A stretch of DNA of 12,265 nt. Source: Isotricha intestinalis. Its lineage: Eukaryota > Ciliophora > Litostomatea > Vestibuliferida > Isotrichidae. Under the pieces are notes generated by a model. That model was not told where the DNA came from and did not search any database. It worked only from the letters and a program-made list of their open reading frames with translations. The stretch covers positions 1 to 12,265 of the forward strand of contig JAJJLU010000998.1 of the NCBI GenBank assembly GCA_023807065.1. Direction: 5' to 3'. The number at the start of each line of letters is the position of its first letter. The stretch's first letter is position 1. Of the stretch, positions 1 through 7,513 are shown piece by piece. A program made the position numbers and the translations under genes.

Positions 1-31
1 AATCCCCAATCCCCAATCCCCAATCCCCAAT
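1..31. repeat. Telomeric repeat (CCCCAAT)n
   Basis: Four consecutive CCCC blocks are separated by AAT, starting at base 1, after which the sequence changes at once to AT-rich DNA. A C-rich strand read 5'->3' into the chromosome is the orientation of a telomere at the left end, with (ATTGGGG)n as the G-strand. The seven-base unit differs from the Tetrahymena unit (CCCCAA) and the Oxytricha/Euplotes unit (CCCCAAAA). I recall CCCCAAT as the unit reported for rumen entodiniomorph ciliates. Only about four units are present, so the read or contig probably ends inside the telomere. Confidence 0.88.
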
Positions 32-115
32 AAAAGAAAATAAAAAATTAATAGAAAAATTAGATTCAATAATCTTTTTTAAAAAATAAATATATATTGA
101 ATTAAAAAAAATAAA

Positions 116-626
116 TACCGTAATATCCTATCCGGATTTTTTTTTCAAAATATTCTCTATTTTTCCGGATCTTGGCTATCCAATTTTGTTTTAAAAAAAA
201 TAAATTATTAAAAGATTTTAATAAAATTAAATTTAAAATTAATATTGATTTTAATATTAAATTTGATATAATATTTATTAGTTAATAGTGAATATTTAAT
301 TATAATTTTAATTTTCGATTTTAATAATTATTAAATATCTAATTCCATGTCTTCTTCAATTGCTTCTATTTCTTTGTAATCATCAGCCAAATCATTTTCA
401 ATAAAAGGTATTTCATTTTGCATTTTTTCCCATGCGGTAAATAATCCCTGTTCCTGATTATTATCATAAATAATTCCTGTACAAATAAAACTCTTTTTTA
501 TGATTTTGTTTTTTTTTATTATATATTTTAATTATATTTTATAGGAGCTCCTGGATATCTGGATTTAGTCAGAAATTTCAAAAAAAATGAAAATGTATTG
601 TCCGGATAGCCAAGGGGATTACGGTA
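116..626. mobile_element. TA-bounded element with terminal inverted repeats (MITE- or IES-like)
   Basis: The left end (116-136) begins TACCGTAAT and runs into CTATCCGGA. The right end, read inward on the other strand (626-601), begins TACCGTAAT and reaches CTATCCGGA after a few extra bases. The outer nine bases match exactly, as does the CTATCCGGA block. A second internal copy, CTTGGCTATCC at 171-181, is an exact 11-base inverted match to 604-614. TCCGGA occurs at 131, 164 and 601. Both outer ends are TA, as in Tc1/mariner-type elements and many ciliate internal eliminated sequences. No transposase is recognisable; a minus-strand reading frame lies inside (331-531). The motifs are GC-rich islands in very AT-rich DNA, so they are unlikely to be chance. 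It could instead be a cluster of regulatory sites. Confidence 0.55.
331..531 (-). pseudogene. Possible C-terminal coding fragment inside the inverted-repeat element
   Basis: The minus strand is open for 66 codons before a TAA at 333-331. The last 50 or so codons look coding: they contain GLFTAWEKMQNE and end in an acidic tail EEDMELDI. Upstream, the frame passes into low-complexity AAA/ATA codons and meets a stop at 534-532. There is no good start. A TGTACAG at about 481-475 could be a 3' splice site, making this a terminal exon. I do not recognise the family. It may be the remnant of a gene carried by the element, or the end of a decayed subtelomeric gene. Confidence is low because no homology can be tested here. 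Confidence 0.3.
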
Positions 627-1260
627 ATTAAAATATTGCTCTCCATTCAATAAACAATGATCAAGCAAAATCTCTATGATTCCTTTATAAAATCTAATTA
701 ATTAGTTATATCATCTTTTAAAATATCATTATTCAAATAGTTGAAACTAGGTTTTTTATATTCCTTTAATCATTTTATAAAAAATCATTTTATTTATTTA
801 ATTCAAATTTAAAAACCCAAAAAAATAATTTTAAAAAATATATCTAAATAAAAAAAGAAAAGAATAAAATATATTTAAGAAATTCAAATATCATATCATA
901 ATAAAAACATTATTTATCTTTATTAATTTTTGTTACTATTTCAATTAATTGAACAATGAATTTTAATTTAAGATGACATTTATATTATTATTAATAAATA
1001 TTTATACTATTTCCTCGATAAAATTTTAATAATAATTCAATATTCAAATTTTTTTATAACTAAAACCAAATTTAATTTTCTTCTTCTTCAGCAAATATTT
1101 CATTATTTTTATCAAAGTTATGTTTGTATAAGTTGGAATTGGAATTATGAATTCTTACTATTATTGTTTAAACAAGTTAATCAAATGATATTATTTTATT
1201 GTTTAATTTTCATATCAAGCTAATTTTTCAATTAAATCGGTTTTTTAAAAATTAGAAAAA
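627..1260. other. Subtelomeric stretch without a convincing gene
   Basis: This 634-base region is mostly homopolymer-rich AT sequence, and no RNA gene is visible. The one item of note is a minus-strand frame of 31 codons (1167-1072) that ends in FAEEEEN and TAA. It resembles a protein tail but has no start, and its upstream part would lie in the leader of the next gene. The last hundred bases are presumably the promoter and 5' leader of the gene starting at 1261, whose ATG is preceded by an A-rich run. Confidence 0.5.
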
Positions 1261-2838
1261 ATGTCTACAAGTCTTTATAATAAAATTAAAGTTACTTTAG
1301 AATTTTCGGGAAGATCAATTACTTCAGAGATTCCTCCTTATAAAACAATAAAGTATTTAAAAGAATTAACAAAAACTTTGTTTTATCCAATTCAAGGAGA
1401 AATAAATTTAATATATCAAAATAAAGATATAACAAAATATGGCCAATTTTCTTTAGGAGAATATTTTAAAAATAAAAATCAAATTTTCATTAAAGTAGTA
1501 AAACAAAATAAAATTATAAAAGAAATTAATAGAGAAAATGATAATAATAAATATATTTCAATTGAACTTGAAAAAAATAGTGAATTTTTATGTCCTTGTA
1601 AAAACGATTTAATAAATAATTATTGCCGAAATTGTAAATTATTTATTTGTAATTATTGCAGAAACAATAAAATTCATAAATATCATAGAACAATTCAAAT
1701 TGAAACAAACAATTTAGTTGAATCAACTAAATTATATGCAATAACTTTACAAAGTGAAATTTTATCTAATATTAGAAGTTCACAAGATTATTATAAAAAA
1801 TTTCAAAATAATAATTTTATAGATGCATTTTCAAGACAAGAAATAATTAAAAGAAAATATGAAAATGTTTATGAAATCTATCAAAATATTTTAAATGAAT
1901 TAAAAATTTATGAAAATAATGAAAGTGATATTTCAGATTATATAAATAAAGCTAAAAAAGAAAATCAAGAAATCGAAGGAATTTTAACAGAAATACATAT
2001 TAAATATAATTATAATAATTCAAATAAGACAAAGAGAATGACACAAAATGAATTTAATAATTATTTTTATACTTTAGGAGAAAAAGAAGATAAATTAGAA
2101 AATATGTCATCTAAAATTTATGCAATCAGAATAAATTATGAAATAAATGAAAAATTAAATGAAATCAATGATCAAATAGAAAACATTCTTGATAAAGTTT
2201 TAAATGAAAAAAATTTATTAGGAATTGATGATACAACAATGGATATATATAATATAATATTAAACAAAAATAAAGAAAAAGAAAATTTAAATGAAATAAA
2301 TATAAATACCATTATAAATAGTAATGAAGAAAATAATAATGTTGAAGAAAAAGAGGAAATTAGGGAAATAGAACAACCTATAAAAATAGAACCAAAAAAA
2401 AAAGAAAAAAAAGAAAGAGAAAATAAGCAAAAAATAAAAAAATTAAGAAAAGTGAAAAATAAAGTTTTACTTCAAGAAGCAGAAAAAAATCAATTAGTTT
2501 CAATGGGAGTTTTAAATACTAAAAGTAAACCAGAAATAATTTTAGTTGAAAATTCAAAAGAAGAAAATTTAGATTCTAATTTAACACAAAATATGGAAAA
2601 TTTTATCAATGATTTACCATATTCATATAATCCTACAATTGATAAAAATAAAAAATTATTTGATACTTCTGATATTTCTATAATTCATAAAAATACTGAT
2701 AATGAAGAATATATTAATAAAAAAAATAAAAATGATGAAGATATTTTTTTAGAACCTGAAGAAAAAGATGATAAAATTAAAACTAATGAAAATGATGATA
2801 ATAATATTATTAATAATGAAGATGATGGAAGTGTATAA
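1261..2838 (+). CDS. Ubiquitin-like / B-box zinc finger / coiled-coil protein
   Basis: This 525-residue protein is of a TRIM-related kind without a RING. Residues about 8-80 resemble a ubiquitin-like beta-grasp domain (IKVTLEFSG..., LIYQNKDI, FIKVV). Residues 111-142 form a B-box zinc finger with eight candidate ligands: C111, C113, C122, C125, C130, C133, H139 and H142. The C-x-C opening is tighter than the usual C-x2-C/H. Residues about 155-320 are rich in heptad-like E/K/L/I and probably form coiled coils. A lysine/glutamate block follows (about 375-405), then a long acidic, Asn-rich and probably disordered tail. B-boxes mostly mediate protein-protein contacts, often in ubiquitin or cytoskeletal complexes; the specific role is unknown. 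The ATG is the first in a clear open frame after an A-rich leader. The frame ends at TAA, but a downstream segment (2938-3021) may continue it after splicing. Confidence 0.85.
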   Translation: MSTSLYNKIKVTLEFSGRSITSEIPPYKTIKYLKELTKTLFYPIQGEINLIYQNKDITKYGQFSLGEYFKNKNQIFIKVVKQNKIIKEINRENDNNKYISIELEKNSEFLCPCKNDLINNYCRNCKLFICNYCRNNKIHKYHRTIQIETNNLVESTKLYAITLQSEILSNIRSSQDYYKKFQNNNFIDAFSRQEIIKRKYENVYEIYQNILNELKIYENNESDISDYINKAKKENQEIEGILTEIHIKYNYNNSNKTKRMTQNEFNNYFYTLGEKEDKLENMSSKIYAIRINYEINEKLNEINDQIENILDKVLNEKNLLGIDDTTMDIYNIILNKNKEKENLNEININTIINSNEENNNVEEKEEIREIEQPIKIEPKKKEKKERENKQKIKKLRKVKNKVLLQEAEKNQLVSMGVLNTKSKPEIILVENSKEENLDSNLTQNMENFINDLPYSYNPTIDKNKKLFDTSDISIIHKNTDNEEYINKKNKNDEDIFLEPEEKDDKIKTNENDDNNIINNEDDGSV

Positions 2839-2937
2839 ATAAAGAAAAAATTTAAATATTGTTTTAAATATATAAATAATAATTTATATTAATAACTTTT
2901 TTATTTATTTAAATAAAAAAAATATAAATCATCAAAG

Positions 2938-3021
2938 AATAATAATGATAATGAAAAAGACAAAAGTGCTGAATTTTTATTAACAAATTATGATGAATTT
3001 ATTTCTAATTTAAATGAATGA
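2938..3021 (+). CDS. Possible last exon of the B-box gene
   Basis: Downstream of the stop at 2836-2838 lies an open 27-codon stretch with coding-like content (NNNDNEKDKSAEFLL..., ending ISNLNE and TGA). It matches the acidic, Asn-rich style of the tail before it. A GT at 2833 (GTATAAAT) and an AG at 2936-2937 (ATCAAAG) would remove 105 nt in phase 0, placing this segment directly after DDGS in frame. The acceptor lacks the T-rich run seen in the clear intron at 5314-5362, and the intron is longer than that one, so this is a candidate only. Otherwise it is decayed coding sequence or chance. Confidence 0.35.
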   Translation, partial: NNNDNEKDKSAEFLLTNYDEFISNLNE

Positions 3022-3510
3022 ATATATTAATTATTTATTTTTAAAGAGATTTTTTACAAAGATTGGTGTGTTATAAATATTAAAGTTTTAGTGGGTGTTT
3101 GCTCACTTCCAAATGAATTATTTGGATTACAAATAGTCTAAGTTAAATGATTATTATATTTTTTATAAATTTTTTTAAAATGTTTTTTTTTTAATAATAT
3201 TTTGTTGACTTTGATAAAAAATGTTTAAGATTATATTAATAGTATTTGGAACACGAAATTATATATTATGTTTAATTTAAAATATAATAAAATCTCTCAT
3301 TCTTTTTCATATCTTGGTATTGAAATTTGAGTATAAAAATGTACTTTTTTAAATGTTATTACTCTTATAAAGAAATAATAATGCCCTAATTGATTTAATT
3401 ATTTTAAAAATTTAAGATATAAATTTATTTAATAACAAATTCAGTCTATTAAAAAGAAGTTGTTCTTTGAAAAAAAATATTTTCAATTTTTAAAATTAAA
3501 TAAAAATATA
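3022..3510. other. Convergent intergenic region with a paired-hairpin island
   Basis: This region lies between two genes that point at each other. Most of it is AT-rich with no long frame. Bases 3061-3130 are richer in G and C than their surroundings and hold two adjacent hairpins. The first pairs AGTGGG (3090-3095) with CTCACT (3102-3107), including one G-U pair, around a six-base loop. The second pairs TCCAAAT (3108-3114) with ATTTGGA (3120-3126) around a five-base loop. The same stretch is also open for 27 codons (3061-3141), with no start. It could be a small structured RNA, a 3'-end processing element for the convergent genes, or a decayed exon. Confidence 0.4.
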
Positions 3511-4770
3511 TTAAATAAAATTATGGATAATATTTTTATTATTTCTTTGTAAATTAACTTGATTAATAGTATTTTCATTCCAAGCAGAAGAAGGCATAAT
3601 ATTTAAATGATATAATATTTCATTAGGTTTCATATTTTTCATTTTGAATAAAATTTTAGACCAATGTTCCACTGAAGTATTTCGTATTTTTCCAGTTTTT
3701 GTTATATCAAAATCATTATTTTTTTTTGTTCTTCTTTCAAAACTTTTTGCAATATATTTTCTATTTTTAATTTTATTTTTTTTCTTTTTATAATTATTTA
3801 TATTATTATCATAATTAAAGTATCTTGGAGTTATATTTCTATGTTTTTTTTCATTATTTATAATAGGTTGAAATGAAGGTAATGTTTTTAAATATAATTG
3901 TTGTTTTCTTATTTTTTCTTTTTCCATAGATTTATTTAATTTATAGAAAAAATTTTCATTTGTAAAATTATTATATTCACCTTTTGAATTTAATATATTT
4001 ATTGAGCCTTGACTTATATGAGGATGTTTTTTATTATTTATATTATTTTTTTTTTCAATTAAAGATTTTAACTTAATTAAATTTTGTTCTTTTTTTTTTG
4101 CCCATTTTTCTTGCTTATTTAACCAAATTGAAAATCTTTCTTGTGTAGAACATTCACTTTTGTTTCTTCTTAAAATTCTGTTACTATTTTTCTTTTTATT
4201 TTCTGAAGAATTTATATTATTCTCTTTTGATAACTTTAAATTTTGTTTTATATATCTATAGCTTTTAATATTATTATTTGTTAACGTTGAAAATGAGTCA
4301 TTAAATTTATCATAATATTTTTTTAAATTTTCTATTGAAACTTTTCTTTCTTTTATAACATCATTTTGTCGTAAATATAAAGGAGGATATTTTTGTGTTT
4401 TACAAATTTCTATAGTATTTTTTGGTGTTTTTTCTCTTTTTTGATTTTTTTGAATTTCTTCTTCTTTTTTTTTAAATCTTTTTTTTTCAATTTTATACTG
4501 TTTTTTTTGTTCAAAATCTAATTCTCTTTGAATAAATTGAGCTAAATCTATCTTTTTTATATTTTTTAATCTATATTTTTCATTCTTTTTTTTCTCTAAA
4601 TCTTCATTTTCTTTCATTTCAAACATTAATTGACTTATTGTTAATTTTTCATTATTTTTATTTAAGGTAAATAGAATTGTTTCTTTTTTTTTATTTTCTT
4701 CAAATTGTTGAACTTCAGATTCTTTTACAGGTTCAATTCCATTAAATAATAAAAGTTCATCAATAAACAT
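3511..4770 (-). CDS. Basic coiled-coil protein of unknown function
   Basis: This 419-residue, strongly basic protein has no enzymatic motif that I recognise. Residues about 55-112 are a continuous K/E/R/Q helix, probably coiled coil. Residues 210-245 (RFSIWLNKQEKWAKKKEQ) form a second charged helix. Around 249-305 it has two motifs of a style common in ciliate and flagellate cytoskeletal proteins: HPHISQGSINIL, then a KSMEKEKIRKQQ helix leading to PSFQPIIN. The C-terminal part has a short conserved-looking block (SVEHWSKILFKMKNMKPNE, about 366-384). No signal peptide or membrane segment is seen. By inference it is a structural component of cilia, basal bodies or cortex; this rests on style alone. 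It is divergent from the USP gene, with only 75 bp between the start codons. The ATG is the first in the frame after that short promoter. Confidence 0.75.
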   Translation of the reverse strand: MFIDELLLFNGIEPVKESEVQQFEENKKKETILFTLNKNNEKLTISQLMFEMKENEDLEKKKNEKYRLKNIKKIDLAQFIQRELDFEQKKQYKIEKKRFKKKEEEIQKNQKREKTPKNTIEICKTQKYPPLYLRQNDVIKERKVSIENLKKYYDKFNDSFSTLTNNNIKSYRYIKQNLKLSKENNINSSENKKKNSNRILRRNKSECSTQERFSIWLNKQEKWAKKKEQNLIKLKSLIEKKNNINNKKHPHISQGSINILNSKGEYNNFTNENFFYKLNKSMEKEKIRKQQLYLKTLPSFQPIINNEKKHRNITPRYFNYDNNINNYKKKKNKIKNRKYIAKSFERRTKKNNDFDITKTGKIRNTSVEHWSKILFKMKNMKPNEILYHLNIMPSSAWNENTINQVNLQRNNKNIIHNFI

Positions 4771-4845
4771 ATTTATATTTATTCTTTTATTTGAATAAAT
4801 TTCATTTTTAAAATAAAAGTTAAAAATTATTATCTAACATTATAA
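4771..4845. promoter_or_regulatory. 75-bp divergent promoter region
   Basis: Only 75 bases separate the start codons of two divergent genes, the coiled-coil protein (-) and the USP12/46-like protease (+). Both promoters and both 5' leaders must fit here or overlap the coding regions. The sequence is almost pure A/T (for example AAATAAAAG and TTATTATCTAAC) and has no distinctive motif that I can name. Confidence 0.5.
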
Positions 4846-5911
4846 ATGGGAAATTCACCAAGTGATGAAATAAGATCAAATAATCCTAAACCTAAAGAAG
4901 AAGTTTTTATTGGATTAATGAATGTAAATAATACATGTTATATAAATTCAATAATTCAATCATTATATTCAATAAAATCTTTTAAAGATCAAATTAGATT
5001 AATTCCAAATAATATAGAGAAAAATACAACTTTAGGAGGATTAAATAAATTATTCACAATTATTTTAAATGAGAAAAAAAATAATGTCTTAGATATAAAT
5101 TTTTTTGTAAAAATTATTAAAATGAATAATAGTGATTTTAATAATGATGATCATCATGATGCACATGAATTTTTAATTTGGCTTCTTGATAGTTTAGAAC
5201 AAAATTATAAGAATGAAAATATAAAAAATAAAAATAGTAATCAAACAAATATAATAACAGATTTATTCTCTGGAAAGCAAGTAAGTCAAACTAAATGTTT
5301 AAATTGTGAAAAAGTAAGAAAAAATTATAATAAAATTTAAAAACAAATTTTTTAACCTTTAGATTAGTGAAATGTCAGAAACATATTATAATTTAAGTGT
5401 TGATATAGAACAAAACACATCTTTAGTATATTGTTTAAAAAATTATATTAGAAAAGAACAATTAAGAAGTAAAGATAAATTTTTATGTGAAAATTGTAAT
5501 TGCCTTCAAGAAGCAGAAAAACAAGTAAAATTAATAACTTTACCAAAAATTTTAATAATACAATTAAAAAGATTTAAAATGACAAATAATTGTCAATTTG
5601 AAAAATTATGTGGATTAGTCAATATTCCAGAGGAAATAAATTTAGAATTTTTAATCAGAGAAAAAGATATTTTACCTGAAAAAACATATAATTATTGTTT
5701 AAGAAGTATTGTTATTCATGTAGGCTCAAGAAGTGAATATGGACATTATTTTACTTTAGTTAAAAGTGATAATAATAAATGGATTATTTATAATGATGAA
5801 AAAGTACAAGAATTAGAAGACCCACTTAATATATATTTTGGAAATCCTGATGAAAATTGTGTACATAGATCTTCTCAATGTTCTTATTTACTTTTTTATG
5901 AAGAAATATAG
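4846..5911 (+). CDS. USP12/46: Ubiquitin-specific protease, USP12/USP46-like (two exons)
   Basis: The coding sequence joins 4846-5313 and 5363-5911, giving 338 residues. It is a peptidase family C19 cysteine protease that removes ubiquitin from target proteins. The catalytic residues are all present: Cys31 in NNTCYINSIIQSLY, His284 in GHYFTLVKS and Asp301 in YNDEKV. A zinc ribbon is formed by C151/C154 and C198/C201. The linker LSVDIEQNTS, the QEAEK block and the ending SYLLFYE are characteristic of USP12/USP46 (yeast Ubp9/Ubp13), whose activity in animals and fungi depends on WD40 partners such as WDR48. The length fits that compact subfamily (roughly 350-370 residues). The N-terminus MGNSPS has Gly2 and Ser6, as in N-myristoylation sites. 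The intron splits the zinc ribbon, and without splicing the frame stops at 5340 before the His and Asp. It shares a 75-bp divergent promoter with the minus-strand gene. Confidence 0.9.
5314..5362 (+). other. 49-nt spliceosomal intron in the USP gene
   Basis: The intron has donor GTAAGAA at 5314 and acceptor AACCTTTAG ending at 5362. It is phase 0, joining CLNCEK to ISEMSETYYNLS, which restores the continuous USP fold. Retention adds an in-frame TAA at 5338-5340. A second consensus donor, GTAAGT, lies upstream at 5281, also in phase 0; its use would delete 11 codons that include the C151/C154 zinc ligands. Confidence 0.88.
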
Positions 5912-6252
5912 TTTTTTGATTAATTTTTTAATTTTAATTAATTTTTAGATGTTTATTTTTAAATGTATATGTATCTTATTTTTCTTCTATTTGTAAGAAT
6001 TATTTAAAATAGACATTTTTTTTCTGTTTCAATAAAAATTTGAAATATTTAGATAATGAAAAATTAAATATATTTAAACAAATTCAATATATTAATTAAA
6101 TATTAATTTTCTTTAAATAATTGATAACAATATAATCCCAATTTATATTTTATTTTAATCAATATAGAAAAAATTACCAAAAAATTTTGGTGTCAAAAAA
6201 AATAATTATAAAATATACAATGAAAATATAAATTAAAATATTATAGAAGATA
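5912..6252 (+). other. Intergenic region between the USP and cyclin-like genes
   Basis: These 341 bases are AT-rich, with no reading frame of note and no visible RNA gene. They should hold the 3' end of the USP transcript and the promoter of the cyclin-like gene. The only structure is a compact inverted repeat at 6176-6191 (ACCAAAA, AA, TTTTGGT), about 62 bases before the next ATG. It could be a binding site for a dimeric regulator or an RNA hairpin, or chance in such biased sequence. Confidence 0.4.
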
Positions 6253-7053
6253 ATGTCAACAAAAAAAAGTTTTCTAAATAATTCATTATCAGAAATGAGA
6301 AAAAAGGAAAACAATATAGAAATAGATAGAACAGATATATTTAATACAATATTATGTTTTTCAAAAGAAGAAAAGAAAAATAGATGTAAAGCAAATTCAT
6401 TATATAAAGATATAAGAATAAATGGAGTTAATATTATAAAAAATTTTTGTAATACTTTTCAATTAGATCAAAGAATATTTTATTCAAGCATTTATTTAAT
6501 GGATGAGCTTTTTATAAATAAAAAATTTACCCAAGATATTTCTAAAACTTCATATCATTGTATAATAATATGTTTAAAATTTTTTGAGAACGGGAATTTT
6601 TCAACAAATGTAATGAATTCTTTAAATTATGAAAATTTTGATTCTCATTTGGAAATAGAGATTTTAAAAAGTATTGATTATAATTTATATTTTTTTACTG
6701 CTTATGATATTCTAAATGTACTTTTAGATAATAAAATATTATTTAGTTATGAAAAAGAATTTCTCCGAAATCATAATGTTGAAATTACTAATGTTTATTT
6801 TAATTGTTTTATTCAATTATTTAAATTAGTTGATAAAAAATTTTATATAAGATTTACTTCAATTGAATTAGCTTTTTCAATTATTGCTTTTGTAAGGAAA
6901 GCTTTTGGTTTAGAAGATTTACATATTTTATTTGGTCAAATTTATTCTTTCAAATATGAAAATTATTCAAAATGTTTTGAATTTTTATTGACTAAATTAA
7001 AAATTAAAAATCTTAATGAAATTTTTAATAAAATAAATGAACAAAAAATATAA
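6253..7053 (+). CDS. Cyclin-like protein
   Basis: This 266-residue protein carries a divergent cyclin box at about residues 55-155. Helix features are in order: LDQRIFYSSIYLMDELF (the amphipathic helix that in cyclins ends near the 'DrfL' position), YHCIIICLKFFEN (the buried helix with the CDK-contacting lysine, here K109), then LEIEILKSIDYNLYFFTAYDIL (the helix with the second CDK-contacting acidic residue, E136, and the 'L.f.l..pTp..fl' turn). A second, weaker helical half follows to about residue 250. Cyclins activate cyclin-dependent kinases, and some families act in transcription or the cytoskeleton. I cannot assign a subtype. No destruction box is obvious in the short N-terminus. Ciliates carry many divergent cyclins, so this is probably one of an expanded set. 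Confidence 0.72.
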   Translation: MSTKKSFLNNSLSEMRKKENNIEIDRTDIFNTILCFSKEEKKNRCKANSLYKDIRINGVNIIKNFCNTFQLDQRIFYSSIYLMDELFINKKFTQDISKTSYHCIIICLKFFENGNFSTNVMNSLNYENFDSHLEIEILKSIDYNLYFFTAYDILNVLLDNKILFSYEKEFLRNHNVEITNVYFNCFIQLFKLVDKKFYIRFTSIELAFSIIAFVRKAFGLEDLHILFGQIYSFKYENYSKCFEFLLTKLKIKNLNEIFNKINEQKI

Positions 7054-7427
7054 AGTAATAATAGTTTATGTTCATTTTTTAAAATGGAATAGTATTAAAT
7101 ATATCGTTTAATAATTCTTTTTCTCAAATATTTGAAAATTTAAAATTGGGAAATAAAAACATTTATAGTATAATATTTGTAAAATAATATTTATTTATAA
7201 GAATTATATATAAAAGATGTAAATAGAATATAAAATACTAAGTTGAGTAAAATTGTTTATTTATTATTTTATTATTGTGATTTTATTGTTTTATAATTAA
7301 TTATAATAAGCCTAAAAGAAAATTTTCTTTCAAAGTATTTAATATTATTCTAATTTTTTCAAGAATTGAAATTTTATTTTATTTTTTTAATTATTATTAA
7401 TTTTATTAAATGGAATTTATTTTTTAA
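7054..7427 (+). other. Intergenic and promoter region upstream of the WASH1-like gene
   Basis: These 374 AT-rich bases contain no gene that I can support. From 7270 onward the sequence is duplicated at the end of the window. Just before the next start codon is a five-codon upstream frame (ATG at 7410, TAA at 7425-7427) in the same frame as the main gene, so that its stop abuts the main ATG directly. This fixes the main start at 7428. Confidence 0.5.
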
Positions 7428-7513
7428 ATGAATGGGAAATTTTTTGTGAATGTTATTAATAATTTTGAAAGTAAAGAAAATAATATTAAAAATATTTTAA
7501 CTTGTCTTGATAA
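7270..7513 (+). repeat. Direct repeat, copy 1 (WASH1 promoter and first 28 codons)
   Basis: This 244-base segment recurs at 12023-12265 in the same orientation. The differences are one substitution and three single-base indels, mostly in homopolymers. Copy 1 leads into an intact 469-codon frame, so it is the genuine locus. Confidence 0.9.

Noticed and set aside
3061..3141. 27-codon plus-strand frame (DWCVINIK...) as a gene
   Set aside because: It has no start and no clear splice partner, and overlaps the hairpin island, so structure or chance is as likely as coding.
5372..5911. Separate gene starting at the ATG at 5372
   Set aside because: It is the second exon of the USP gene: alone it lacks the catalytic Cys, and splicing at 5313/5363 joins it in frame to the Cys-box exon.
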